Of a stretch of 64,000 nucleotides of DNA, positions 46,507-54,471 are shown piece by piece. The notes under the pieces were generated by a model, which saw nothing but the letters and a program-made list of their open reading frames with translations, made no database searches and was not told where the DNA came from. This stretch comes from Bacteroidota bacterium (GTDB lineage: Bacteria; Bacteroidota; Bacteroidia; Flavobacteriales_D; Crocinitomicaceae), in NCBI GenBank assembly GCA_030148165.1, contig JASBTZ010000003.1, positions 62,001-126,000 of the forward strand, written 5' to 3'. Position 1 is the first letter of the stretch. The number at the start of each line of letters is the position of its first letter. The translations under genes were made by a program, and so were the position numbers.

Positions 46507-46537
46507 TTTGAACACAGTGTTAATTAATGTACATTTA
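46507..46537 (+). promoter_or_regulatory. Promoter of the Omp28-like pair (TTTG-N19-TACATTTA)
   Basis: TTTG at 46507-46510 and TACATTTA at 46530-46537 (one mismatch) with a 19-bp spacer, 17 bp before ATG 46555. Confidence 0.6.
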
Positions 46538-46554
46538 GTGCATAAAACTATTCT

Positions 46555-47619
46555 ATGATAAAGAACTTTACTTTCTTATTTGTACTAATGGCGTCGCTTG
46601 CGTTAAATGCGCAGGACCGCATCACATTGATTGAAACGTTCACCTCTTCAACTTGTGGACCATGTAATCCAGGAAATATTAACCTGGAAGGTTTGTTAGC
46701 GAATGCCACGAATGACGGTAAACAGGTATCGCTCAAGTATCAAATGAACTGGCCGGGAAATGGAGATCCATATTACACCGATGAAGGGCAGGTAAGAAGA
46801 GATGTATACGGTATAGGTGGGATTCCGGCAAGTCGTCTGGATGGCAACACCGAATACAACACCGGTTCATTAACTCAAAACCATTTGAATACGGCATATG
46901 CTGTTCCCGCTGAGGCTGCCATTACTGCGTATTACACAATTAACGAGGCCGCGAAAACAGTTGACGTTGAGGTTGATGTAGAGATGTTTAATAACACGCC
47001 TCCAGGTATTCGGTTGTATGTAGCAATCTTTGAATATGAAACGAATAACAATGTCGAATCCAATGGTGAGAATGCATTTTTTCACGTGATGAAGAAAATG
47101 CTTCCGGATGCATCAGGTACGGTAATTCCACCATTAACGGCTGGAGAACACTATTACTGGAATGATTCATATACGTTTAACGGCAGCTATAGATTGCCAA
47201 ATAATTCGAATGATTTTATTGATAACGCTACAGAGCATTCAGTAGAGCAGTTCGCTGATCTTGGTGTAGCTGTCTTTGTTCAGCAGTTAAGCACCAGAGA
47301 AGTATATCAGGCTGGTTATGCTCAGCTTAGTAGTGCTGGCTTCGAAGGAAAGGATCTAATCCCATCTCTTGTAAATATTTATCCAAATCCAACGGACAAT
47401 GAGACTTCCGTAGCTATTCAATTAGTCGAGGCACAGAATATCAAAATAGATGTTTACGATGTTATGGGGAATGTTGTTTATACAGAAACGAAACCCAATG
47501 TTGAGCAGGGTAGAAGTGTACATGCTATTGAAACAAGTGCATTAGCGAATGGAATGTATACTTTACGCGTAACGGCAGGAAATGATGCTGTTGATAAGCG
47601 TCTGATCGTCAACCACTAA
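46555..47619 (+). CDS. Omp28-related secreted protein with T9SS sorting domain (paralogue 1)
   Basis: 354 aa. Signal peptide IKNFTFLFVLMASLALNAQ, then RITLIETFTSSTCGPCNPGN, a thioredoxin-like start with C-x-x-C (residues 34-37), and YGIGGIPASRLDG, which includes the cis-Pro loop seen in thioredoxin folds. An Omp28-like beta domain follows (about 110-250), then a T9SS type A CTD (about 275-354, VNIYPNPTDNETSVAIQL onward). It is likely a surface or secreted oxidoreductase-like protein. Its neighbour 47655 is a close paralogue with an extra domain; the two differ mainly in that insertion. Confidence 0.88.
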   Translation: MIKNFTFLFVLMASLALNAQDRITLIETFTSSTCGPCNPGNINLEGLLANATNDGKQVSLKYQMNWPGNGDPYYTDEGQVRRDVYGIGGIPASRLDGNTEYNTGSLTQNHLNTAYAVPAEAAITAYYTINEAAKTVDVEVDVEMFNNTPPGIRLYVAIFEYETNNNVESNGENAFFHVMKKMLPDASGTVIPPLTAGEHYYWNDSYTFNGSYRLPNNSNDFIDNATEHSVEQFADLGVAVFVQQLSTREVYQAGYAQLSSAGFEGKDLIPSLVNIYPNPTDNETSVAIQLVEAQNIKIDVYDVMGNVVYTETKPNVEQGRSVHAIETSALANGMYTLRVTAGNDAVDKRLIVNH

Positions 47620-47654
47620 TACCAATAAGTTTTTACTTACCTAATATTTAAACT

Positions 47655-49136
47655 ATGAAAAAGTATTCTACTCTATTAATTGTTTTACTCATGGGATTCG
47701 GCCTAAATGCTCAGAGTCGTGTAACCATGATCGAAACATTCACATCATCAACTTGTGCGCCATGTAACCCGGGAAATATTAACCTGGAGGGCATTCTTGC
47801 AGATCCGCAAAACGACACTAAACAAGTATCTCTAAAATATCAGATGGATTGGCCCGGAAATGGTGATCCTTACTATACAACAGAAGGAGCTACCAGAAGA
47901 GGCGTTTACGGAATTGGAGGTATTCCTGCTTCTAGAATTGATGGGCAGACTGAATACAATACAGGAAGTCTTACACAAGCCAATCTGAATAGTGCATACG
48001 CTGTAAGTCCAAAAGCTATTGTTACAGCCACTTATACGGTGGACGTGCCAAATAAGACGGTTGATGTATCAGTTGATGTTGAAGCATTAGTTAACACAGA
48101 TGCTGGATTGAGACTTTATGTTGCAATCTTCGAATATGAAACAAATAACAATGTTGAATCAAACGGTGAGACTCAGTTCTTTCATGTGATGAAGAAAATG
48201 CTTCCGGATGCAGAGGGTTCATCCATGCCTGCTTTGACGGTTGGACAGCATTTTTATTATAACGTTTCTTACACCTTTAACGGTAACTATAGACTGCCAA
48301 ATAATGCGCTTGACCCAATAAACAATGCAGTAGAGCATTCAGTGGAGCAGTTTGAGGATTTAGGTCTGGCAGCATGGGTTCAGCCGAGTGGACCTCAATT
48401 CGCAGTGAATTCACCAGCAGCTGTTTCAGGTTTATACGCAATCGCGACAGCAAGTTTTGGTGGAGCAATTCCTACAACACCGCTAACTCAGGATTTAGTT
48501 GTTTTCGATGACAACACAGGTGATCCTAACGATGCATGTGAGCCTGCAGTAAATGCTGCACAACTTAATGGTAACATCGCAGTGATTAGAAGAGGATCCT
48601 GTGAATTCGGATGTAAGGCGGAAGCTGCACAAAATGCAGGTGCTGTAGCTGTTATTATCGTTAATAATGTTGCTGGAGGTCCTGTTGGCATGTCAGGTGG
48701 CGCGTGTGGACCCAATGTTACGATTCCGGTTATCATGGTGGGTCAGACAGAGGGCGAGGCTCTTATTACAGAGATCACTGGAGGGTCGACCGTTAATGGA
48801 ACCATGGAAGATAAAGGCTTGGAAGTTTATCAGGCTGGTTATGGTGAGATGTTAAGTGGAATTGAAGAGGATATCATTGCCTCCTCAGTAAAGATCTATC
48901 CAAATCCCGCGAACGAGTCCGTAATAGTTGCGATTCGATTAGCAGAAGCGCAAGATCTTTCAATCGAAATATATAACTCATTCGGACAGGTTGTTCAGTC
49001 TACAACGAAAGAAAATGTTTCTGAAGGAAGAACAGTACACGCAATGGATACGGAACAATTGGCTGATGGCCTATACCTTGTAAAGATCAAGGCTGGAAAT
49101 TCATTTATTACAAAGAGACTGGTTATTCAGCATTAA
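47655..49136 (+). CDS. Omp28-related T9SS protein with inserted PA domain (paralogue 2)
   Basis: 493 aa. Signal peptide, then RVTMIETFTSSTCAPCNPGN (CxxC), YGIGGIPASRIDG and the same Omp28-like core as the preceding gene, to HSVEQFEDLGLAAWVQ. There about 130-150 residues are inserted that form a protease-associated (PA) domain: DDACEPAVNA-type turn, NGNIAVIRRGSCEFGCKAEAAQNAGAVAVIIVNN, and TIPVIMVGQTEGEALI. After it the shared sequence resumes at EVYQAGYGEM, with a T9SS CTD at the end. PA domains bind peptides or mediate contacts in secreted proteins. It follows the first copy by 35 bp and shares its promoter. Confidence 0.9.
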   Translation: MKKYSTLLIVLLMGFGLNAQSRVTMIETFTSSTCAPCNPGNINLEGILADPQNDTKQVSLKYQMDWPGNGDPYYTTEGATRRGVYGIGGIPASRIDGQTEYNTGSLTQANLNSAYAVSPKAIVTATYTVDVPNKTVDVSVDVEALVNTDAGLRLYVAIFEYETNNNVESNGETQFFHVMKKMLPDAEGSSMPALTVGQHFYYNVSYTFNGNYRLPNNALDPINNAVEHSVEQFEDLGLAAWVQPSGPQFAVNSPAAVSGLYAIATASFGGAIPTTPLTQDLVVFDDNTGDPNDACEPAVNAAQLNGNIAVIRRGSCEFGCKAEAAQNAGAVAVIIVNNVAGGPVGMSGGACGPNVTIPVIMVGQTEGEALITEITGGSTVNGTMEDKGLEVYQAGYGEMLSGIEEDIIASSVKIYPNPANESVIVAIRLAEAQDLSIEIYNSFGQVVQSTTKENVSEGRTVHAMDTEQLADGLYLVKIKAGNSFITKRLVIQH

Positions 49137-49156
49137 GCATAACCACTATTCAAGAG

Positions 49157-49185
49157 AAAGGGCAATCATTGATTGTCCTTTTTTC
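49157..49185 (+). terminator. Terminator after the Omp28-like pair
   Basis: AAAGGGCAAT and ATTGTCCTTT form a 10-bp stem (one G-U) with loop CATTG, followed by T residues. Confidence 0.88.
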
Positions 49186-49199
49186 GTTAGAAGTAGTTA

Positions 49200-49216
49200 C
49201 AAAATTTATAATTTTG
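49200..49216. promoter_or_regulatory. Palindromic operator candidate overlapping a -7 box
   Basis: CAAAATT-TAT-AATTTTG is a perfect 7-bp inverted repeat with a 3-bp centre, ending five bases before the ATG of the His/Cys-rich protein. Its right part contains TAATTTTG, an exact -7 consensus. A repressor of the Fur/Zur type could act here, but the site does not match a known box exactly. Confidence 0.5.
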
Positions 49217-49221
49217 GACTT

Positions 49222-49524
49222 ATGAATAAATTCATGGTATATATGGTTCTGGTATTTTTGGTGGCATTACAACTACCAAAGTCCCTGCTACATCACCATG
49301 ATCATGAACAAGTGTTGCAGAGTGAGGGTGATCAGGATGTTGAATCTATCTATAGTGAGGATTGTCTTGTTTGTCAACTTACAATCGATAGCTTCGATGG
49401 TCCAATGGTTCCGATTCGAATTAAGAATGGATCGAACATACAGAAGATTACTCATGCAATACCGGATTCGCTTTGGACTGATAAGTTCCTTGCTTACGAG
49501 TTAAGAGGTCCGCCACTTGGATAA
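49222..49524 (+). CDS. Small secreted His/Cys-rich protein (putative metal-related)
   Basis: 100 aa. A hydrophobic N-terminus (NKFMVYMVLVFLVALQLPKSLL) is a signal peptide or anchor. It is followed at once by HHHDHE (residues 24-29) and, after an acidic stretch, CLVC (about 48-51). This His cluster plus C-x-x-C layout suits binding of zinc or copper. Small proteins of this type precede TonB-dependent metal receptors in other Bacteroidota, and one follows here after 48 bp. The rest of the sequence has no recognised family. Confidence 0.65.
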   Translation: MNKFMVYMVLVFLVALQLPKSLLHHHDHEQVLQSEGDQDVESIYSEDCLVCQLTIDSFDGPMVPIRIKNGSNIQKITHAIPDSLWTDKFLAYELRGPPLG

Positions 49525-49558
49525 TAACTGCTATTCAGGAGAATTCCTAAGTTATTAT
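49521..49558 (+). repeat. Intercistronic inverted repeat (ATAATAACT / AGTTATTAT)
   Basis: A perfect 9-bp inverted repeat with a 20-nt spacer lies between the small metal-related gene and the TonB receptor gene. It could form a hairpin in the transcript, affecting the receptor's expression, but it is AT-only and lacks a T tail. Confidence 0.6.
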
Positions 49559-49572
49559 TCAATCCATTTATT

Positions 49573-51825
49573 ATGACAAGATATTTATTGATAGTCGTTA
49601 TTTGTGCGGCGACTTCAAGTTTATTAGCACAAGCTTTTACCGGTAGAGTAAAGGATGTTCGCAATGGTGATCCGATTCCGTTCGCATCTGTTTATATCAC
49701 GAATGTCCAATTGGGAACAATCGCTGATTCGATGGGATATTTCGAAATCACCACGTTATTGCCGGACCATCTGGAAATCAAAATCAGTGCTCCATTATAC
49801 GAATCAAGTATAATTAGTGTTCACAATTCGTCTAATTATATGGAGTTTACGTTAGAGCCACATCATATTGATTTCGATGATATTGTTGTGTCTAGTCCTG
49901 CAGGTGGTCTGAACTCCGAAAATGCTTTTAGAGTCGATAGATTGAGGCTCAAAGACCTGAATGCACTTCAGTCTTCCGGTCTGGCTGAAGCCATTTCTAA
50001 CATCAACGGTGTCCAGGAGGCATCTTTTGGCTCCGGAATATCCAAACCTGTAATCCGGGGCATGCAGGGGGTTCGAGTGCTAACATTGGTAAATGGTATT
50101 CGCGTTGAAAATCAGCAATGGGGAGGAGATCATACCATGGCAGTTAATTCATTGGGCATCGGGGTGGTTGAAGTAATCAAGGGTCCTTCTTCGTTATTGT
50201 ACGGTGCTGATGCATTTGGCGGAGTGCTTTATTTGGCGGACGAACCTTATACGGAACAAAACGGTTTTGAGATTTACACCAAGAGCCGTTATGAATCAGT
50301 TAATGCCGGTGCATACAATGCAATCGGTATGAAGTTGTCAAAGGGAAAGGTTCGTTTTAACATTCATGGATTATATTCGGATTATTCAGACTATCAGGTT
50401 CCGGAGGGGGAATATGCATTTAATACGAGGTATGCTAATCGCGGAATTAAAACCTCTATTGGCATAAGTAACAAGAATTGGGTGTCTCATTTAAGGTACA
50501 CTTTGTCAAAAAATGTAACCGGATTGCCAGGTCACGCTCATCATGAGGAGGAAGAACAAGAGAATGAGGAGGAGCACAATGAGTTGTTAACGGATGATCA
50601 AAATCGCGGGTTGATTTCGCCTGCAATCGAAAGCCTCAGTCATTTAATTTCTCTCGAGAATAAGATCTTTATGGATCAGAATGAAATCCTCATCAGGCTG
50701 GGCTACACACGAAATAACACTTTGGAGTTTGAAGAAACATTTGATGAAGCTTCCCTCAATTTAAACCTAAGTAATTCCATCTACAATTTCAGGTACAGTA
50801 AAGTTTTGAGTGAGTATTGGAAGTTGATAAGTGGTTTCCAGGGAATGTATCAGATCAACAGAAACTCACCGGATGCTGAAGAACAGCTTATTCCTGATTT
50901 CGATCAATCGGACAATGGAGTTTATTCCCTTGCTTCTTATAGGAAGAATGATTGGTCAGTCCAATTTGGCGCCCGATACGATTTGCGTTTTCTGAATGTT
51001 AAAACTTCTTTCTTCGGGTATAGCTTTGCAGGAGAATACGGTTCTCCTAATGTGTCTGCTGGCTTTGTTCGATCCAAGAAGGGAAATACCATTCGTTTAA
51101 ACATGGCTTCCGGTTTTAGAGCACCGCATGTATCGGAGTTATTTACGTATGGGGAGCACGAAGGAGCAATTCGATATGAAATTGGTAATGATAATCTAAA
51201 ATCGGAGCAATCGCTACAAGTGGACCTGAGTTATGAAATACACCGTGAGCATTTGGAATTAGTTGTGAATCCGTACTACAACTTCCTCAATAATTACATT
51301 TACCTCCGGGACATTGATTCAGTAATAAATGATTTACCTGCGTTTGAATATACACAGGCACCTGTGGCATCACTTTATGGAATTGATCTGGGAGTTCATT
51401 ACCATCCTCATTTTGCACACTGGCTACATGCAGAGACCTCGTATTCTTATATTAGGGGGGAGGATGAATTTGGAAATAGTTTTTCATTGATACCTCAGGC
51501 ACGAATTAATAGTTTTCTGAGATTCAAATTCAATATGAAGTCAACGTTTCGCGTGGAGGAATTAGCTATTCAGCATCAGTACTATTTTGACCAGAATAAA
51601 GTGGACGTTTTTGAATCGCCTTCAGAGGCGTATCAGTTAATTCACATGGGAATAGATGTATTATGGGATATCAAGACGCCATTGAGATTTGGTTTAGGTG
51701 TAAAGAACCTTTTGAATACGGAATTCATTAATCACCTTTCCAGGATGAAGAATGTAGGTTTGGATAGCCCCGGCAGGAACTTTTATCTGAGCGTGAAATA
51801 TGGAATAAATGGAAAGCTAAAATGA
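49573..51825 (+). CDS. TonB-dependent outer-membrane receptor with His-rich loop
   Basis: 750 aa. Signal peptide TRYLLIVVICAATSSLLAQ, a CarboxypepD_reg-like domain (about 20-100, FTGRVKDVRNGDPIPFASVYITN), the plug (about 110-240, including VIRGMQGVRVLTLVNGIRVENQQWGGDH and VEVIKGPSSLLYGADAFGGVLYL), and a 22-strand barrel ending in FYLSVKYG. A loop near residue 320 has GHAHHEEEEQENEEEHNEL, a His/Glu cluster like the zinc-binding loop of ZnuD. I infer zinc (or another divalent metal) uptake. The window has no other part of the system. Confidence 0.9.
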   Translation: MTRYLLIVVICAATSSLLAQAFTGRVKDVRNGDPIPFASVYITNVQLGTIADSMGYFEITTLLPDHLEIKISAPLYESSIISVHNSSNYMEFTLEPHHIDFDDIVVSSPAGGLNSENAFRVDRLRLKDLNALQSSGLAEAISNINGVQEASFGSGISKPVIRGMQGVRVLTLVNGIRVENQQWGGDHTMAVNSLGIGVVEVIKGPSSLLYGADAFGGVLYLADEPYTEQNGFEIYTKSRYESVNAGAYNAIGMKLSKGKVRFNIHGLYSDYSDYQVPEGEYAFNTRYANRGIKTSIGISNKNWVSHLRYTLSKNVTGLPGHAHHEEEEQENEEEHNELLTDDQNRGLISPAIESLSHLISLENKIFMDQNEILIRLGYTRNNTLEFEETFDEASLNLNLSNSIYNFRYSKVLSEYWKLISGFQGMYQINRNSPDAEEQLIPDFDQSDNGVYSLASYRKNDWSVQFGARYDLRFLNVKTSFFGYSFAGEYGSPNVSAGFVRSKKGNTIRLNMASGFRAPHVSELFTYGEHEGAIRYEIGNDNLKSEQSLQVDLSYEIHREHLELVVNPYYNFLNNYIYLRDIDSVINDLPAFEYTQAPVASLYGIDLGVHYHPHFAHWLHAETSYSYIRGEDEFGNSFSLIPQARINSFLRFKFNMKSTFRVEELAIQHQYYFDQNKVDVFESPSEAYQLIHMGIDVLWDIKTPLRFGLGVKNLLNTEFINHLSRMKNVGLDSPGRNFYLSVKYGINGKLK

Positions 51826-51893
51826 TTTGTTACTTTTTCGGAAGCCTGCATTTTGAATACTGACAGGAAGTCGTAATTGTTCAATAACTGTCT

Positions 51894-51928
51894 AAAAAGA
51901 AAGGGGCTAAGTGATTTAGCCCCTTTCT
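51894..51928 (-). terminator. Terminator of gap (reverse strand)
   Basis: AGAAAGGGGCTAA and TTAGCCCCTTTCT form a 13-bp stem; the run of T follows on the reverse strand. It may also stop the TonB receptor transcript coming from the left. Confidence 0.9.
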
Positions 51929-51946
51929 GTTAACAGTACTTTAATC

Positions 51947-53398
51947 TTAATAATAGATAGCTCTTCTCACTTTCGAGATATACTTCGCTAATCTGATTAC
52001 TTGTCTTGTATATCCGTATTCATTGTCATACCATGCATAAATTACAGCGTTCTTTCCGTCATTTGAGACGATAGTAGCATTACTATCAAATACCGAACAA
52101 CAATGATTTCCTATAATATCACTCGATACCATTTCAGGATCGGTCGCATAATAGATTTGATTAATCAAGGCTCCATTCAAAGCTGCATGTTTCATGGTGG
52201 CATTCAAATCTTCTACGCTGGTTGCTTTTTCAAGCTCCAGACTAAGAATAGCTAACGAACCGTTTGGCGTTGGTACACGAACAGCATTCGCTGTAAGCTT
52301 GTTCTCCAGGGAAGGGATAACTTTTGTAACGGCTTTACCTGCGCCTGTCGAAGTTATGACCATATTAATAGCAGCTGAACGACCTCTACGAGGTTTCTTG
52401 TGCATGTTGTCAAGTAAGTTCTGGTCGTTTGTGTATGCATGAACGGTTTCAATGTGTCCCTTAACAACACCGTATTTATCATTAACAACTTTTAAAACAG
52501 GTGAGATAGCATTTGTGGTGCAAGATGCTGCTGAATAGATCTTTTCTTCTTCAAGATTTAAATCTCCCTGATTAATACCGTATACGATATTCGGAATTTC
52601 TTTTCCAGGAGCTGTCAATAATACATGTGAAGTACCTTTTGCCTGTAAGTGACGTGACAAAGCTTCTCTGTCCGTAAAAGCACCTGTGTTATCAACTACT
52701 AATGCATTATTGATCCCAAATGTTGTGTAATCAATATCTTCCGGATTCTTTGCGCAGATCATTTTAACGATCTGGCCGTTAATAATCAAAGCTTCATTTT
52801 CAGTATCAACAGTTACGGTACCATCGAATGCTCCGTGAACAGAATCATTTTTAAGTAAAGCCGCTCTTTTGATCATGTCTGCTTCGGAATTACTTCTGGT
52901 AACAATAGCTCGCAGTCTTAACTGTTGTCCTTTACCTGCTTGTTTGATCAATTCCCTGGCTGCAAGTCTTCCAATACGACCAAACCCATACAATACAACG
53001 TCTCTCGGTTCAAACGGCAATGCGTTTGAGGATTCAAACCCTGCAAGTTTATCATTTAAGAATTCCTGAATGCTCTGATAGTTATTTTTCTGATCCAGCC
53101 ATTCTGCTGAGAGCTTTCCAATATCTATTTTAGCTGGGGCCAGATCCATTTCTAATAACTGATTGGCAATTTCAACGCTGGTAAAAATATCTACAGGTTT
53201 GTTTACAACCTTTTTCGAGTAGACATGAAGTTTCAATACTTCAGCAACGGTAACATCAATTAGGTGATTTCTGAAGAATACCAATTCGATACCTCTGTCA
53301 TAAAGAAGTTCCCCTACATATGACGAGAGTTTAACAGCTGCGCGTTCTTGCTCAACGTGTGATTTTAATTCTTTTTCGTAGCTCAACGAAGTTTCCAT
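51947..53398 (-). CDS. Glyceraldehyde-3-phosphate dehydrogenase, N-terminally extended form
   Basis: 483 aa, against 330-340 in usual GAPDH. About 130 extra N-terminal residues (helical, charged) precede the Rossmann site YGFGRIGRLAAREL (137-150). The catalytic Cys293 is in SAASCTTNAISP, and the His is in HIETVHAYTNDQ. The carboxyl end has WYDNEYGYTRQVIRL. Extended GAPDHs of this type are seen in Bacteroidota; I do not know a role for the extension. It is preceded by the rpoD terminator and has an AT-rich upstream without clear -7 box. Confidence 0.94.
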   Translation of the reverse strand: METSLSYEKELKSHVEQERAAVKLSSYVGELLYDRGIELVFFRNHLIDVTVAEVLKLHVYSKKVVNKPVDIFTSVEIANQLLEMDLAPAKIDIGKLSAEWLDQKNNYQSIQEFLNDKLAGFESSNALPFEPRDVVLYGFGRIGRLAARELIKQAGKGQQLRLRAIVTRSNSEADMIKRAALLKNDSVHGAFDGTVTVDTENEALIINGQIVKMICAKNPEDIDYTTFGINNALVVDNTGAFTDREALSRHLQAKGTSHVLLTAPGKEIPNIVYGINQGDLNLEEEKIYSAASCTTNAISPVLKVVNDKYGVVKGHIETVHAYTNDQNLLDNMHKKPRRGRSAAINMVITSTGAGKAVTKVIPSLENKLTANAVRVPTPNGSLAILSLELEKATSVEDLNATMKHAALNGALINQIYYATDPEMVSSDIIGNHCCSVFDSNATIVSNDGKNAVIYAWYDNEYGYTRQVIRLAKYISKVRRAIYY

Positions 53399-53435
53399 GT
53401 TTTTAATTAAGTTGTTGATATTGAATTAAATAAAC

Positions 53436-53467
53436 AAAAAAAAGCTGCGCACAATCGTGGGCAGCTT
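53436..53467 (-). terminator. Terminator of rpoD (reverse strand)
   Basis: AAGCTGC-x-CAC pairs with GTG-x-GCAGCTT (one internal G-G mismatch), loop AATC, with a T8 run on the reverse strand. It lies 7 bp after the rpoD stop. Confidence 0.85.
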
Positions 53468-53473
53468 TTCTTC

Positions 53474-54340
53474 TTATCCTAAATAGGCTTTTAATAATTT
53501 GTTTCTCGAGGTGTGTCGCAAACGGCGTATTGCCTTTTCCTTAATTTGACGCACACGCTCGCGTGTGAGATTGAATTTAGCACCGATCTCCTCAAGTGTA
53601 AGTCCGTGATTCATTCCAATTCCAAAGAACAATCGAATGATCTCACGTTCTTTATCCGTAAGTGTACTCAGTGATCTTTCGATCTCTTTCTGCAATGATT
53701 CAGACATCAACGCGTGGTCAGCCTTCGGAGAATCCGAATTGGCCATTACGTCCATAAGCGTACCTCCATCTTCCGAAGTAGATAGGGGAGCGTCCATAGA
53801 TACGTGACGTCCTGATACATTTAAACTTTCCTTGATCTTGTCCTCAGGAACTTCAAGTGCCTCCGCCAGCTCTTCAGCTGATGGTGGTCTTTCAAATTCT
53901 TGTTCTAATCTCGAAAATGCTTTATTGATCTTATTTAAAGATCCAACCTGATTTAATGGCAGACGTACAATTCTAGCTTGCTCTGCCAAAGCCTGAAGTA
54001 TTGACTGACGGATCCACCAAACAGCATACGAGATAAATTTGAATCCACGTGTTTCATCAAATTTCTGTGCTGCTTTGATAAGCCCCAGATTTCCTTCATT
54101 GATCAAATCGGGTAAGGTTAAACCCTGATTTTGATACTGCTTTGCTACTGATACAACGAAACGAAGATTGGCTCTTGTTAATTTCTCCAAGGCTAGTTGA
54201 TCGCCTTGCTTTATTCTTCTTGCCAATTCTACCTCTTCCTCTGCTGTAATTAGCTCTTCCTTACCAATGTCTTGCAAGTATTTGTCAAGTGATTGACTCT
54301 CACGATTGGTAATTGATTTGGTAATTTTAAGTTGTCTCAT
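53474..54340 (-). CDS. rpoD: Primary RNA polymerase sigma factor RpoD/SigA
   Basis: 288 aa, the short form typical of Bacteroidota, lacking the long region 1.1 of E. coli. Region 1.2 is [33 protein letters not shown]. Region 2 contains [60 protein letters not shown], region 3 [20 protein letters not shown], and region 4.2 [29 protein letters not shown]. It recognises TTTG/TAnnTTTG promoters such as its own. It has both such a promoter and, unusually for the phylum, a strong Shine-Dalgarno sequence. Confidence 0.97.
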   Translation of the reverse strand: MRQLKITKSITNRESQSLDKYLQDIGKEELITAEEEVELARRIKQGDQLALEKLTRANLRFVVSVAKQYQNQGLTLPDLINEGNLGLIKAAQKFDETRGFKFISYAVWWIRQSILQALAEQARIVRLPLNQVGSLNKINKAFSRLEQEFERPPSAEELAEALEVPEDKIKESLNVSGRHVSMDAPLSTSEDGGTLMDVMANSDSPKADHALMSESLQKEIERSLSTLTDKEREIIRLFFGIGMNHGLTLEEIGAKFNLTRERVRQIKEKAIRRLRHTSRNKLLKAYLG

Positions 54341-54349
54341 TATGTTTTT

Positions 54350-54356
54350 ACCTCCA
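54350..54356 (-). promoter_or_regulatory. Strong Shine-Dalgarno sequence of rpoD (TGGAGGT)
   Basis: On the reverse strand TGGAGGT ends nine bases before the ATG. Most genes here have no recognisable SD, so this one is notable. Confidence 0.7.
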
Positions 54357-54383
54357 CAATTTAAATAAGTACAAAGGGGACTG

Positions 54384-54416
54384 CAAAGATACGACGAAAG
54401 AATACTCTATTCCAAA
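54384..54416 (-). promoter_or_regulatory. Promoter of rpoD (TTTG-N21-TATCTTTG)
   Basis: Reverse strand: TTTG at 54416-54413, 21-bp spacer, TATCTTTG at 54391-54384, exact in both boxes, with about 43 bp to the ATG. Confidence 0.75.
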
Positions 54417-54471
54417 AATAACGGGGACTTTTTTATTACGCACTTCCGAATTAAGAGACTGAAAGCTAATC

